Source of the DNA: Thermoanaerobaculia bacterium
Lineage (GTDB): Bacteria; Acidobacteriota; Thermoanaerobaculia; Multivoradales; J023
Assembly: GCA_030431255.1 (NCBI GenBank)
Contig: JAUIJL010000039.1
Coordinates: 1 to 54,390 of the forward strand
DNA: 54,390 nt
Direction of reading: 5' to 3'
Part shown: in pieces, positions 1 through 9,296 of the stretch
Layout of the letters: each line of letters opens with the position of its first letter
Numbering within the stretch: the first letter of the stretch is position 1
Position numbers and translations under genes: made by a program
The notes under the pieces: generated by a model
Databases searched by the model: none
Seen by the model: the letters and a program-made list of their open reading frames with translations, nothing else
What the model was told of the DNA's origin: nothing

Positions 1-485
<485 letters not shown>

Positions 486-576
486 TCAAGCCGAGTGCCT
501 ATCTCCAGCGAATCTCATCGCCGTGACTCGATTCAAACGTATTACCCAAACCCGAATCCCCGAAACCGTATTGAGT

Positions 577-694
577 TTCCGGTGGTCGTAGCGAGGGGGA
601 AACACCCGTTCCCATTTCGAACACGGCAGTTAAGCCCCTCAGCGCCGATGGTACTGCATGGGAGACTGTGTGGGAGAGTAGGTCGCCGCCGGGA
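577..694 (+). rRNA. rrf: 5S ribosomal RNA
   Basis: This is a 118-base segment about 90 bases after the 23S end. It carries the typical 5S blocks: GGTGGTCGTAGCGAGGGG near the 5' end, CCCATTTCGAACACGG in the loop B/C region, GCGCCGATGGTACTGC, and GGGAGAGTAGGTCGCCGCCG at the 3' side. The two ends (TCCGGTGG and CGCCGGGA) pair to close helix I. The 23S-5S spacer holds no tRNA. The exact ends are estimated from the helix. Confidence 0.95.
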
Positions 695-703
695 TTGATT
701 TTT

Positions 704-738
704 GAAAAGCCCCTGTTCCAACAGGGGCTTTTCCCTTT
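704..738 (+). terminator. rRNA operon intrinsic terminator
   Basis: A perfect 14-bp hairpin follows the 5S gene: GAAAAGCCCCTGTT at 704-717 pairs with AACAGGGGCTTTTC at 720-733. Pyrimidine-rich sequence comes next. The A-tract before and T-run after the GC core let it act in either direction. It closes the rRNA operon before topA. The remaining 140 bases to topA hold no gene. Confidence 0.85.
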
Positions 739-879
739 CCAGGGATATGGCTAAATATTTGTTTGAGAGACCCGTGCGCTTGACAGCCTTCTCGGCCCGC
801 GGATACTCTCCACGACTCGTTTCCCTGTTTTCCACTCTATTTTTGATCTTCAGCAGACCATCAAAAAAGGATCGCACCC

Positions 880-3579
880 ATGGCGGTTGAGACCTCAAAG
901 AGCCTCGTGATTGTCGAGTCTCCCGCAAAAGCCAAGACGATCAGCAGGTTCTTGGGACCGGAATATCAGGTGGAGGCCAGCTATGGCCATGTAAGAGACT
1001 TGCCGCAAAGTCGAAAAGATATTCCGGCAGCAATTCGTTCGAAAGAATGGGCAGACTTGGGAGTAGACATCGAAGGTAATTTCGATCCAGTCTACGTGGT
1101 TCCCAAGGATAAAAAAGAGCACGTCAAAAGGCTCAAAGCCGCACTCAAAGATGCCGACTCTCTTCTGCTCGCGACTGATGAAGATCGCGAAGGAGAGAGC
1201 ATCAGCTGGCACGTGCTCGAGTTGCTGAAACCCAAGAAATCTCAAACCGTGCAGCGGATCGTATTCCATGAAGTCACGCCGGAAGCGATCAAACATGCCC
1301 TGGATTCTCCCCGTAGCGTGGACGAGAATCTCGTGCGTGCCCAAGAAGCACGGCGCGTTGTCGACCGACTCTATGGTTACTCCCTCTCTCCCTTGCTTTG
1401 GAAACGGGTCGCACCGGGGCTTTCGGCTGGCCGTGTGCAAAGCGTTGCAGTGCGGCTCTTGGTGGAGCGCGAACGAGATCGAATCGCTTTCGTATCGGCA
1501 GAATATTGGGACATCAAAGCTGAGCTCGAGACCGCTGAGCAGGAAAAGCTGAAAGTTAAGCTGATCAGCGTTTCCGACCAGCGCATTGCCGAGGGCAAGA
1601 GCTTCGACGCCACCACCGGCAAGCTCCAGGACACCAAACGCCTACACCTACAAGGGGATCGGGCGACCTCATTAGCTACGGCGGCCGAGGAAACCAGGCC
1701 TTGGACGGTCAGCTCGGTAGAACGAAATCCCGGCTCACAACGACCGGCACCGCCGTTCATCACCTCTACCCTTCAGCAGGAAGCCAATCGCAAGCTGCGC
1801 ATGACGTCTCGCCAGACCATGCGCGTGGCCCAGCGGTTGTATGAAGGTATCGACCTCGACGGTGAGAGAGTCGGTTTGATCACCTATATGCGTACCGACA
1901 GCGTGACGCTGGCTGAACGGGCCTTGGCCCAAGCCCGAGAGCTGATCGGCGATATCTACGGCAAGGACTACCTACCCGAGAAGTCTGTTCACTACAAGAC
2001 CAAAGCAAAGCGAGCGCAGGAAGCTCACGAAGCGATTCGACCTACGGACCTCTCGCGTCGCCCGCAAGACGTCAAGCAATTTCTCAATGAGGACGAGCAG
2101 CGACTCTACGAGCTGATTTGGAAACGGACCGTTGCCTGTCAGATGGTGCCGGCTCAATTCGAACGCACGTCCGTGGAGATCACCGTTGAGGTGGAGGGAG
2201 CCAAGCTGCTGCTGACCACGAGCGGCCGTCGGATCGTATTTCCTGGATTCCTCAGGGCCTACGTCGAAGGATCCGACGACCCCAATGCGCAGCTTGGCGA
2301 TCAAGAAACGTTGTTGCCGGCGCTCAACGAGGGTCAGGAGCTGACGCCGCTAAAGGTCGACGCTGAAAGCCACCTAACCAAACCCGTCTACCGCTATACC
2401 GAGGCGAGCTTGGTCAAGAAGCTCGAAGAAGAAGGAATTGGCCGACCCAGCACCTACGCCTCGATCATATCTACGATCCAAGATCGCGGATATGCCTTTA
2501 AGAAGGGCAACGAGCTGATCCCCACCTTCACTGCATTCTGTGTCACCGAGCTCCTGGAGAAACAATTCGGTGATTTGGTGGATCCCCATTTCACGGCTCG
2601 AATGGAAGACGATCTCGACCAAATCGCCGACGGACGAGTGGCTTGGGCAGCTCTGGTCGCCAATTTTTTCCGAGGCGTCGAGGGCCAACCGGGCTTGCGC
2701 TCCCGGGTGGAGCAGGGAGAGGTCATTTATCCGTCGATTCTGCTCGGCACGGAGCCGGAGTCCGGCGACGAGGTCATCGTCAAGATCGGCCGCGGAGCTC
2801 GACCCTATGTTCGCTTGGGACAAGCGGGCGAGAAAGCCAGGGTCACGGCCCCGATACCCGAAGGTACCGCACCGGATGAGCTGACCCTGGAGATGGCACT
2901 CGATCTGATCAAGAAGAAGAGCGACGACGCCCCGGTGGCAACGGATCCGGAAACAGGCCGTCAAATCTTCCTCAAGATCGGGCGTTTCGGCGCCTACTTC
3001 GAGCTCGAGCAGACCGAAGAAGAGAAGGAGTCCAAAGAGAAGCCGAGAAGAGTCTCGCTTCCCCGGGATGTTCAGGCGGACGATGTGACTCCGGAGATTG
3101 CCCAGCAGCTGATCTCCCTACCCCGGACCCTCGGTAAACATCCCGACGACAACGAAGAAGTGGTCGCCACCTTGGGCCGTTACGGCCCCTACGTCAAGTG
3201 GGGCAAAGAATCTCGCAGCCTCGGCACTTGGAGAGATGCGTGCACGATCGGTCTCGATCAAGCGCTCGAGGTCCTCAAGCAGCCGAAGAAGCGTGGGCGT
3301 AATCAGAAAGTGGTGCTCAAGGAGCTGGGTGAGCTGCCCGACGCGGAAGGTCCGGTTCAGATCTTGGACGGTCGATACGGGCCCTATGTCAGCGACGGGA
3401 CCACCAACGCCACCATCCCGCGGGGCACGGATCCGTTGACGGTGACCGCCGAGCAGGCCCAAGAGCTGCTGGAGGCCCGTCGCAAGGCGGCGCCCAAGAA
3501 AAAGAAGCGCACAGCTGCGAAGAAGACAGCTTCGAAGGGGACCACGCGGAAGAAGGCAGCACCCAAAAAGAAAACCTAA
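880..3579 (+). CDS. topA: DNA topoisomerase I (type IA)
   Basis: Relaxes negatively supercoiled DNA by cutting and rejoining one strand. The N-terminal Toprim domain is clear (SLVIVESPAKAKTISRFLG at about residue 8, then LLATDEDREGE), and the active-site tyrosine is Tyr336 in GLITYMRTDS. The 899 residues are at the long end of the family. In place of C4 zinc ribbons, the C-terminal third has repeated topoisomerase C-terminal units (GRGARPYV, GRFGAYFEL, GRYGPYVKWG, GRYGPYVSDG). A lysine/alanine-rich tail follows, probably a DNA-binding or processivity element as in actinobacterial TopA. The start is supported by AAAGGA about nine bases upstream. The gene stands alone between two terminators. 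Confidence 0.97.
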   Translation: MAVETSKSLVIVESPAKAKTISRFLGPEYQVEASYGHVRDLPQSRKDIPAAIRSKEWADLGVDIEGNFDPVYVVPKDKKEHVKRLKAALKDADSLLLATDEDREGESISWHVLELLKPKKSQTVQRIVFHEVTPEAIKHALDSPRSVDENLVRAQEARRVVDRLYGYSLSPLLWKRVAPGLSAGRVQSVAVRLLVERERDRIAFVSAEYWDIKAELETAEQEKLKVKLISVSDQRIAEGKSFDATTGKLQDTKRLHLQGDRATSLATAAEETRPWTVSSVERNPGSQRPAPPFITSTLQQEANRKLRMTSRQTMRVAQRLYEGIDLDGERVGLITYMRTDSVTLAERALAQARELIGDIYGKDYLPEKSVHYKTKAKRAQEAHEAIRPTDLSRRPQDVKQFLNEDEQRLYELIWKRTVACQMVPAQFERTSVEITVEVEGAKLLLTTSGRRIVFPGFLRAYVEGSDDPNAQLGDQETLLPALNEGQELTPLKVDAESHLTKPVYRYTEASLVKKLEEEGIGRPSTYASIISTIQDRGYAFKKGNELIPTFTAFCVTELLEKQFGDLVDPHFTARMEDDLDQIADGRVAWAALVANFFRGVEGQPGLRSRVEQGEVIYPSILLGTEPESGDEVIVKIGRGARPYVRLGQAGEKARVTAPIPEGTAPDELTLEMALDLIKKKSDDAPVATDPETGRQIFLKIGRFGAYFELEQTEEEKESKEKPRRVSLPRDVQADDVTPEIAQQLISLPRTLGKHPDDNEEVVATLGRYGPYVKWGKESRSLGTWRDACTIGLDQALEVLKQPKKRGRNQKVVLKELGELPDAEGPVQILDGRYGPYVSDGTTNATIPRGTDPLTVTAEQAQELLEARRKAAPKKKKRTAAKKTASKGTTRKKAAPKKKT

Positions 3580-3601
3580 CCCAGTCCTCGGGGCTTCAAA
3601 C

Positions 3602-3633
3602 AAAAAAAACCGGTCGAGAGACCGGTTTTTTTT
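3602..3633 (+). terminator. topA intrinsic terminator
   Basis: ACCGGTC (3609-3615), loop GAGA, GACCGGT (3620-3626), flanked by eight A on the left and a run of T on the right. This is a textbook rho-independent terminator 23 bases after the topA stop. The symmetry means it could work on both strands. Confidence 0.92.
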
Positions 3634-3700
3634 GTGTCCGGCATAAACAATGTTCTTCGGCTGACCGTAAAAGCGATCGTTAGATTTGGTGTGTTACATG

Positions 3701-3706
3701 TATAAT
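3701..3706 (+). promoter_or_regulatory. candidate -10 box of the ABC/RND operon
   Basis: A consensus TATAAT lies 45 bases before the ATG of the first operon gene, in the only AT-rich stretch after the topA terminator. No good -35 hexamer is visible at 16-18 bases upstream, so it may be a weak or activator-dependent promoter. It is the only promoter-like site I see before this 12.5-kb gene cluster. Confidence 0.45.
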
Positions 3707-3750
3707 GCACCACGACACCTCCTCTGGTGTGAGCCGATGACCACAAACCG

Positions 3751-4674
3751 ATGCTGAAGCTGACGAACATCACAAAAACCTATAGCGACGGCACCCGAGC
3801 CTTGAGCCCGGTGGACTTGAGCTTTGGCCGCGGCCTATTGGGTTTGTTGGGGCCGAATGGAGCCGGCAAGACCACCCTCTTGTCCATCCTCACCCTAGCG
3901 CAAGAGCCCTCAACCGGTGAGCGCCTCTACTTCGAGCTCGACGATCGGGCGCGGCACCGTCCAAAGATTCGAAGCATGATCGGCTATTTGCCCCAAGAAT
4001 TCGTGCCTCTCAGCAATGTGACCGGCTATGAGTATCTTGAAATATGTGCCGGGTGGAGACGGATTCCCATATCCCGGCGGGCATTGAAACGCCGGATATG
4101 GGCCCTTTTGGAAGCTGTGGAGCTCACCGATGCCGCTCATCGCGAGGCGGCCAGATACTCGGGCGGAATGATCCGCCGTTTAGGGTTGGCCCAGGCCATC
4201 CTGCATTCCCCGAAGTTCTTGGTGGTCGACGAGCCCACCGCCGGCCTCGATCCCGAGGAGCGGATTCGATTCCGAAATCTGATCACAGATCTGGCGGACG
4301 AGATTCCGGTGCTGCTCTCTACACACATTGTCGAGGACATCGAGGCGACGTGCCCGCGCTTGGCCATTCTAGCCAGGGGCTCCCTGCTCTTCGATGGGGC
4401 GCCGAGCGAGCTCATGCATCGCGCAGAGGGCTACTTGTGGCAGCTTCCCGCTGGTTCCGCGCCCGAACCGGAGATGGTCACCGTGGCTCGCCGGGTGTCT
4501 GCTTCCGGGAAGTCGGTTCCGGTGGTCTATTCCGACTCCTCTCTACCGGGCGCCACGGAGGTGTCGCCCAATCTGGAAGAGGCGTGCTCATTGTTTTTAG
4601 CCTTGGAGGCCTCCCAATCTCTTGCCGACGAGCAAGACGAGCAAGACGAGCAAGAGGAGGGGCAGGGGGTCTGA
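3751..4674 (+). CDS. ABC transporter ATP-binding protein (ABC-2/CcmA type)
   Basis: A stand-alone nucleotide-binding subunit of 307 residues. Walker A GPNGAGKTTL, signature YSGGMIRRLG, Walker B LVVDEPTAGLD and the switch histidine in LSTHIVEDI are all intact, so it should hydrolyse ATP. It is of the type that energises ABC-2 (drug or polysaccharide export) permeases. The C-terminus ends in an acidic pseudo-repeat DEQDEQDEQEE of unknown role. The next gene, encoding the permease/peptidase fusion, begins inside its stop codon (TGATG), so the two are translationally coupled and probably form one transporter. No clear Shine-Dalgarno sequence precedes the ATG. Confidence 0.93.
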   Translation: MLKLTNITKTYSDGTRALSPVDLSFGRGLLGLLGPNGAGKTTLLSILTLAQEPSTGERLYFELDDRARHRPKIRSMIGYLPQEFVPLSNVTGYEYLEICAGWRRIPISRRALKRRIWALLEAVELTDAAHREAARYSGGMIRRLGLAQAILHSPKFLVVDEPTAGLDPEERIRFRNLITDLADEIPVLLSTHIVEDIEATCPRLAILARGSLLFDGAPSELMHRAEGYLWQLPAGSAPEPEMVTVARRVSASGKSVPVVYSDSSLPGATEVSPNLEEACSLFLALEASQSLADEQDEQDEQEEGQGV

Positions 4675-7433
4675 TGTTGTTGCTGCGTGCCATCCGGTTT
4701 GAAGCCCTGCTGCAATTTAGGTCCTTGCGGTTTCGATTTGGCGCGCTGCTGTGTTTGGCGCTTCCGATCCTCACCCCCTACGGGGTTCTTTTCCTGCTTC
4801 AACCCCATGTGCCGCACACTTTCGGGCCGAGCTCATACATCACGATTGTGGTCGATAGCCTCCGGTTTCCGACCTTTATCCTGGCGCTCGTCATTGCCGG
4901 AAATCGGACGGATATCGCCGGCGGGCGCGAGATGTGGTCTGTGCTCAGCTCAGCGGGTATCAGCAACACGGGGTATTTCCTCCGCCGGTGTTTGGCGCAG
5001 ATCGTGCTGCTGACCTGTTTGACGGCGATTCCATTCATCAGCGTCATGGGCGTTCTGGCGGCCGCAGGGATTCGCCTCGACGACCCATGGCGACCACTCG
5101 CCAGCTGGCTTCTATTGATCTTGCCGGTCGGATGCGGCTTTATCTTGCTGTGGTCTGCTCTGGTGCAAATCACCGGCACCGAGCTCGGAAGCTTGATGAT
5201 CCTCGCCTTTGGACGGGGGGCCGCCACCTACTTCTTGGAAAAGGTTGTTCAGCCCTTGTTGGGCTCAAAAATCGTGCTGCATCTGGAATGGTTGGGGTTT
5301 CAGAACCTCCAATACTTCTTGGTGCGCATGATCAACCTGATTCGCTGGCCCGAAGATAGGTTTTTCTATGGCGACTATCTGGCCACCGACGTGCCTTTCT
5401 CGGTCGCTCAGCTGGCGCGTTTAGTGCTGCCGTCGGTCGCCGTGTTTATGGGATTCAGCCTTGCCGTCGCTTCATTTGCACCCTTTTTTCTAAGGCGTAC
5501 CCGACGGGATCTCCGGCCCTTGGTGGTTTCCGAGAATCACCCGTTGAGAAATATGATCCGCTACGTGCACCAGCTGAGACAGCGTTATTCCCCCGACGGT
5601 GCCTTGTCTTGGGAACGTTTTGTCGGACTGGCGGGAATCACATGCTTCGCGGCCGCCATCGGATATGTCGAGCATAAACGGGTCGAGGCGGCGGGATACG
5701 CGGAGCAGCGCTACCACGCCGAAATGCAGACGGAGGACTTCCCGCCCACCCCATCGACGACACGATTCGTCGATTGGCGAGTGGAGGGGGATCTCGCTCC
5801 CTCGGGGATTCGGATCACCTCCACGGGCCTGTTGAAACATGATGGAGACGAAGCTCTCGACTTCCTGGCCTTCAGCCTGAATCCATTCGTTCGGGTGTCC
5901 GTCCAAATCGAGGGTCGGCGTACCGAGGTTGAGCGCCGCTGGGACCGCATGCGTGTCTCCCTCGATCCCGCGCTTGAGCCTGGTGAAGAGCTGACCGCTG
6001 TCTTCGAGGTGAGTGGTCTACCCGGTCAGATGGAATTCGATCTCCACGGATGGCGGGTCAATGATTCTTTTGCCACCCGCTACGAAGCGATGATTGAGAA
6101 GGCCTATCCGAGCGCGCGCAATGATCTTTCTCAATCCCAATGGGAACCGGCAATTTCGCGATCCGGGATCGATCTGGATTCCATGGATTTGACGCCCGTG
6201 CTCCGCTACGGCACCTGGCAGCTGAGCCCCAAGCCGGTCTATCAGGGCGATCCCGGATACGAGGTGCCCGAGCCGAGCGCATTCCCTTTGCTCGACTTGA
6301 GCGTGGATCTCCGAGCTCCCGACGGTTGGTTTATCGGTGATATTTGTGGCAATGCCGCCGACAGGAACGGTCGATTAATCGCCAATTGCCGATCCTCCCT
6401 CAGTCGCTATCGCATTCGAGGTGGTCTACACCGCATCGCACAAGCTGACGATCAAGTGGTTGCCGCCGCCTTTCCCGGCCATGAACCGTTGATGCTCCGT
6501 CACGTGGAGAGCCTTCAGTCGGCCATCGAGCTCTCCGGTGAAGCCTGGCCCGGCGCTCCCGCCATCGAGCGTCTGGTGGTGGTGGAGAGCAGCCTCAGCG
6601 ACAATCCGTGGTTTCCCACCGGCCGCGGTGGGTGGAGGGCTAGCCAGTTTCAGATCGATGGGCGGCTGATTGCGTTCAACGAATCCGCGGTGTCGCTCGA
6701 TCGGCCCATGCAATCGGAGCAAATCGTCGGCGCGGTGATGGCCAGGGAGCTGCTCCGGCGTCGAGACCTCGAGCCGTCCGAATCGTGGGCTTTTCGCAAT
6801 CTTTTCAGCGCCCTCATGTCCCGCCGCATGGGAAGCAGCCAAGTCCGAAATGGGGCTACCCTCACGGGAAATCCCAATGAAGAGGGGCAAGCTCGATACC
6901 CGGTGCTCAACTTGGAGCACTACGTACCGTTCGTATTCGAGCAGAAGGTTCCGGCCCTCTGGACTTACCTCGAAAGTTTGGTCGGCGCCGACAACCTCTA
7001 CGCTGGGGTGGAAGATTTTCTGTCCCGACCCTCGGATCCGCCCGGAACCTTGGCAGAGCTCTTCAATGATATCGAGCGGCGAGGTGGCCTATCGCTGCAG
7101 ATCTTCGAAGATAGCTATCTGCGGGGTCACGCCCTTCCCAAGCTGCGTCTGGAGGACGTTCAAAGCCGTTCTCAACCCAATGGCCGCTGGCGTCTGACCG
7201 GCAAATTACGCAATACGGCAACCGGCGAGGTGACCTGCCCAGTAGTGGCCAAAGCCGAAGGACAGGTGATCCGTGAGGTCGTCACCGTGACCACCGAGTC
7301 GGCCACCGAGTTTGCCTTCGACTTCAACTTTCCTCCCCACACCGTTCAGCTCGACCCGGAGGACACCTGCTTTCGCTGGGTCACCCGTGGACGCATGCGG
7401 GTTGAGCGTGTTTCTTTGCTCGCGGGCCGGTAA
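4674..7433 (+). CDS. ABC-2 permease fused to degenerate M1-aminopeptidase-like domain
   Basis: 919 residues. The N-terminal 330 or so residues contain about seven hydrophobic segments of an ABC-2-type permease. Residues from about 370 onward look like the extracytoplasmic M1 family fold: a beta-rich N-terminal domain with the LDFLAFSLNP-like strand, then an alpha-helical part. Permease/M1-aminopeptidase fusions are a known family. Here, however, the place where HExxH is expected (about residue 690, VMARELLRRR) has RELLR, so both zinc-binding histidines are missing and the domain should be catalytically dead. It may act as a substrate-binding or docking domain. The ATG was chosen because it overlaps the preceding stop (TGATG); an upstream in-frame extension would lie inside the ATPase gene. 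Confidence 0.82.
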   Translation: MLLLRAIRFEALLQFRSLRFRFGALLCLALPILTPYGVLFLLQPHVPHTFGPSSYITIVVDSLRFPTFILALVIAGNRTDIAGGREMWSVLSSAGISNTGYFLRRCLAQIVLLTCLTAIPFISVMGVLAAAGIRLDDPWRPLASWLLLILPVGCGFILLWSALVQITGTELGSLMILAFGRGAATYFLEKVVQPLLGSKIVLHLEWLGFQNLQYFLVRMINLIRWPEDRFFYGDYLATDVPFSVAQLARLVLPSVAVFMGFSLAVASFAPFFLRRTRRDLRPLVVSENHPLRNMIRYVHQLRQRYSPDGALSWERFVGLAGITCFAAAIGYVEHKRVEAAGYAEQRYHAEMQTEDFPPTPSTTRFVDWRVEGDLAPSGIRITSTGLLKHDGDEALDFLAFSLNPFVRVSVQIEGRRTEVERRWDRMRVSLDPALEPGEELTAVFEVSGLPGQMEFDLHGWRVNDSFATRYEAMIEKAYPSARNDLSQSQWEPAISRSGIDLDSMDLTPVLRYGTWQLSPKPVYQGDPGYEVPEPSAFPLLDLSVDLRAPDGWFIGDICGNAADRNGRLIANCRSSLSRYRIRGGLHRIAQADDQVVAAAFPGHEPLMLRHVESLQSAIELSGEAWPGAPAIERLVVVESSLSDNPWFPTGRGGWRASQFQIDGRLIAFNESAVSLDRPMQSEQIVGAVMARELLRRRDLEPSESWAFRNLFSALMSRRMGSSQVRNGATLTGNPNEEGQARYPVLNLEHYVPFVFEQKVPALWTYLESLVGADNLYAGVEDFLSRPSDPPGTLAELFNDIERRGGLSLQIFEDSYLRGHALPKLRLEDVQSRSQPNGRWRLTGKLRNTATGEVTCPVVAKAEGQVIREVVTVTTESATEFAFDFNFPPHTVQLDPEDTCFRWVTRGRMRVERVSLLAGR

Positions 7434-7436
7434 CCC

Positions 7437-8195
7437 ATGAAGGCACGCATAGCGAGTTGGCTGGGAGAAAAACCCGAGAGCTCCAGGTGGATCGCGACCT
7501 GGAAGCAAACGGTCTATGCCTTCAACCTGACCCTCGAAAGACGTCTTTGGTTGTTCTTGGGCCTCGACTTCATGCTCGTGGTCCAAGGCCTGGTGGGCGC
7601 GCTGGTGGCCGGGGGCAAGATCGACAAAATGCTCGCTTCCAGCGTATTCCTGCCTGCCGCCCTGCTTTGTGTGCCCGCGCTGTCGGGAATCGTGGCTTTG
7701 GAACGGCGGGCGGGAAGTCTCGATTTAGCGCTCTCCACGCCTTCTACGGAACGCTATTTCATGCGGCGTGTGGTGCCGATTTGCTCCCTCTTCCTGCTCC
7801 AAGGAGCGATCTTGCTGAGCCTCAGCTATTGGGAGTCCAAAGGGGTGGCGCCGCTCTGGAGCTTCGACAAAGGCGTGTTCTTGCTGATTCGGGCCCTATT
7901 GCAGAACTTCCTGCTGCATCTATTCGTGGCCGTCTGCGTCCTATTCTGGGCCACACGTTTGCGCACCTCAGGAGGAGTGTGGGGTGCGACCATGGTGCTG
8001 ATCATGCTCTTCCGGCCGTTTTTGATCGAAAGCCCGCTCTTGGACGGCTCCTGGAGGTCCAGCGAGCTGTTTTTCGGCGTGCCGCGTCCCCTGCTGACTT
8101 GGATCTGGTCCATGGCCATAGTCGCCTTGGCGTCCGCGATTCTTTACCTCTACTCCCGTGAGCGTCTGAGGCGCCCGGAGACGATGCTCGACTGA
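7437..8195 (+). CDS. ABC-2-like membrane subunit
   Basis: 252 residues with about six hydrophobic segments (for example LWLFLGLDFMLVVQGLVGAL, FLPAALLCVPALSGIVAL, WSMAIVALASAILYLYS). This layout is typical of an ABC-2 permease half with no catalytic motif. It starts three bases after the stop of the permease/peptidase gene and ends nine bases before the adaptor gene. It most likely completes the membrane part of the ABC transporter energised by the upstream ATPase. The exact subfamily is not recognisable by eye. Confidence 0.75.
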   Translation: MKARIASWLGEKPESSRWIATWKQTVYAFNLTLERRLWLFLGLDFMLVVQGLVGALVAGGKIDKMLASSVFLPAALLCVPALSGIVALERRAGSLDLALSTPSTERYFMRRVVPICSLFLLQGAILLSLSYWESKGVAPLWSFDKGVFLLIRALLQNFLLHLFVAVCVLFWATRLRTSGGVWGATMVLIMLFRPFLIESPLLDGSWRSSELFFGVPRPLLTWIWSMAIVALASAILYLYSRERLRRPETMLD

Positions 8196-8204
8196 GGAGA
8201 TGTC

Positions 8205-9296
8205 ATGGTTCGTAAACCTCAAATTCTCGTTGCCGCGGCGACCCTTCTGATGCTCACGGCGAGCGCCTGCCGGCGCCCTGATCAAAAGCCTCCGAAACCG
8301 GCGAAAGTTCCGATCACCAGCGAAGTCGTGGCGGAGGGGCCATTTCAGGCAGGGGTTCCACTCTTGGGTCGGGTCACACCCCACCAGAGGATTGAAATTC
8401 GTCCCCCAGCCACGGGTCGAATCTCCTATGGAGCCTCCGGCGCCGGCGGATTCCGAGCTGGGCAGCAGGTAAAGCGGGGCGAGCTCCTCTTCCGCATCGA
8501 AAGCCCCGGCTCCGGGCTCGCCCTCGCCGAGGCCGAGCTGGCCGCCAAGGCCGCGGAGACCGAGTTGGCGAGGGCCCAAAAAGGCGCTGAAGCGGGCATC
8601 TTGCCCCAGGCTGAGCTGGAAGCTCGGCAGATCGACGCCGAGCTCGCGACCCAAAGATTGGTCAAAGCCCGGCTCGAGCATGAGCGTTTGACGGTGCGGG
8701 CGCCGGCTTCGGGCACCTTCAAGGTGGAGCGATCTGTTGTCGCCGGCACCGAGGTCGGGCCGGACACCCTGCTTGCGGAGCTGGCCGGAGACGGAGCCGC
8801 GCGGGTGGAGGCGTGGGTTCCGGCGGGCGAGCTCCGTCGGTTGACCCTCGGGTTGACCGTCGAATGCCGCCTACCGGGCACCGACACCCTGGTCGGGCTC
8901 GGCGAGCTGGCTGAGCTTTCCCAGGAAGTGGAAGACGGTGGTGTGTCGCGAGCAGTGGTGAGCATCGTCCAAAACCTCGCCATGCCCCGATACGGTGAAG
9001 GCGTCGAGCTCCGGGTCCTCCTGCCGGAGGTCCCGAGCGCGATCACGGTTCCGGCCCGCTCGGTCATTCGAAACGGTCACGTGACTTCCGTCTTCGTGCT
9101 GGAAAAGGTCGGAAAATCCCTGCGAGCGGGAGCGCGGCTTGTACAGCTCGGAGGTGAAGACGGCGAGCGGGTTGAGATACTGGACGGTCTGAAAGTCGGA
9201 GATCGAATCGCGGTCGAAGGGGCCGAGTACCTGGCCGACGGTCTCATAGCCCAAGACGTGGACCAGGCCGAGAAGAAAAAGAAAGGGCGCCCCTAG
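8205..9296 (+). CDS. RND/ABC efflux periplasmic adaptor (HlyD/MFP family), lipoprotein
   Basis: 363 residues with a lipoprotein signal peptide ending at the lipobox LTASAC. Next comes a split barrel/lipoyl arrangement: GRISYGASGAG and LLFRIESPG flank an alanine/glutamate-rich hairpin coiled coil (about residues 100-155), followed by LTVRAPASGTFKV, the beta-barrel, and a membrane-proximal domain ending in VEGAEYLADG. Such adaptors bridge the inner-membrane pump to an outer-membrane channel. AGGAG lies six to seven bases before the ATG. The downstream RND pump starts inside its stop codon. No TolC-like gene is in the operon, so the outer-membrane channel must be encoded elsewhere. Confidence 0.92.
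   Translation: MVRKPQILVAAATLLMLTASACRRPDQKPPKPAKVPITSEVVAEGPFQAGVPLLGRVTPHQRIEIRPPATGRISYGASGAGGFRAGQQVKRGELLFRIESPGSGLALAEAELAAKAAETELARAQKGAEAGILPQAELEARQIDAELATQRLVKARLEHERLTVRAPASGTFKVERSVVAGTEVGPDTLLAELAGDGAARVEAWVPAGELRRLTLGLTVECRLPGTDTLVGLGELAELSQEVEDGGVSRAVVSIVQNLAMPRYGEGVELRVLLPEVPSAITVPARSVIRNGHVTSVFVLEKVGKSLRAGARLVQLGGEDGERVEILDGLKVGDRIAVEGAEYLADGLIAQDVDQAEKKKKGRP

Noticed and set aside
486-576. Possible tRNA between 23S and 5S
   Set aside because: The spacer is only about 90 bases and shows no T-loop GTTCGAATC or cloverleaf.
4641-4665. GACGAGCAA repeat at the end of the first ABC ATPase as a microsatellite or recombination site
   Set aside because: It is a three-unit in-frame repeat encoding DEQ and is simply the acidic C-terminal tail. 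It was noted in that gene's entry.
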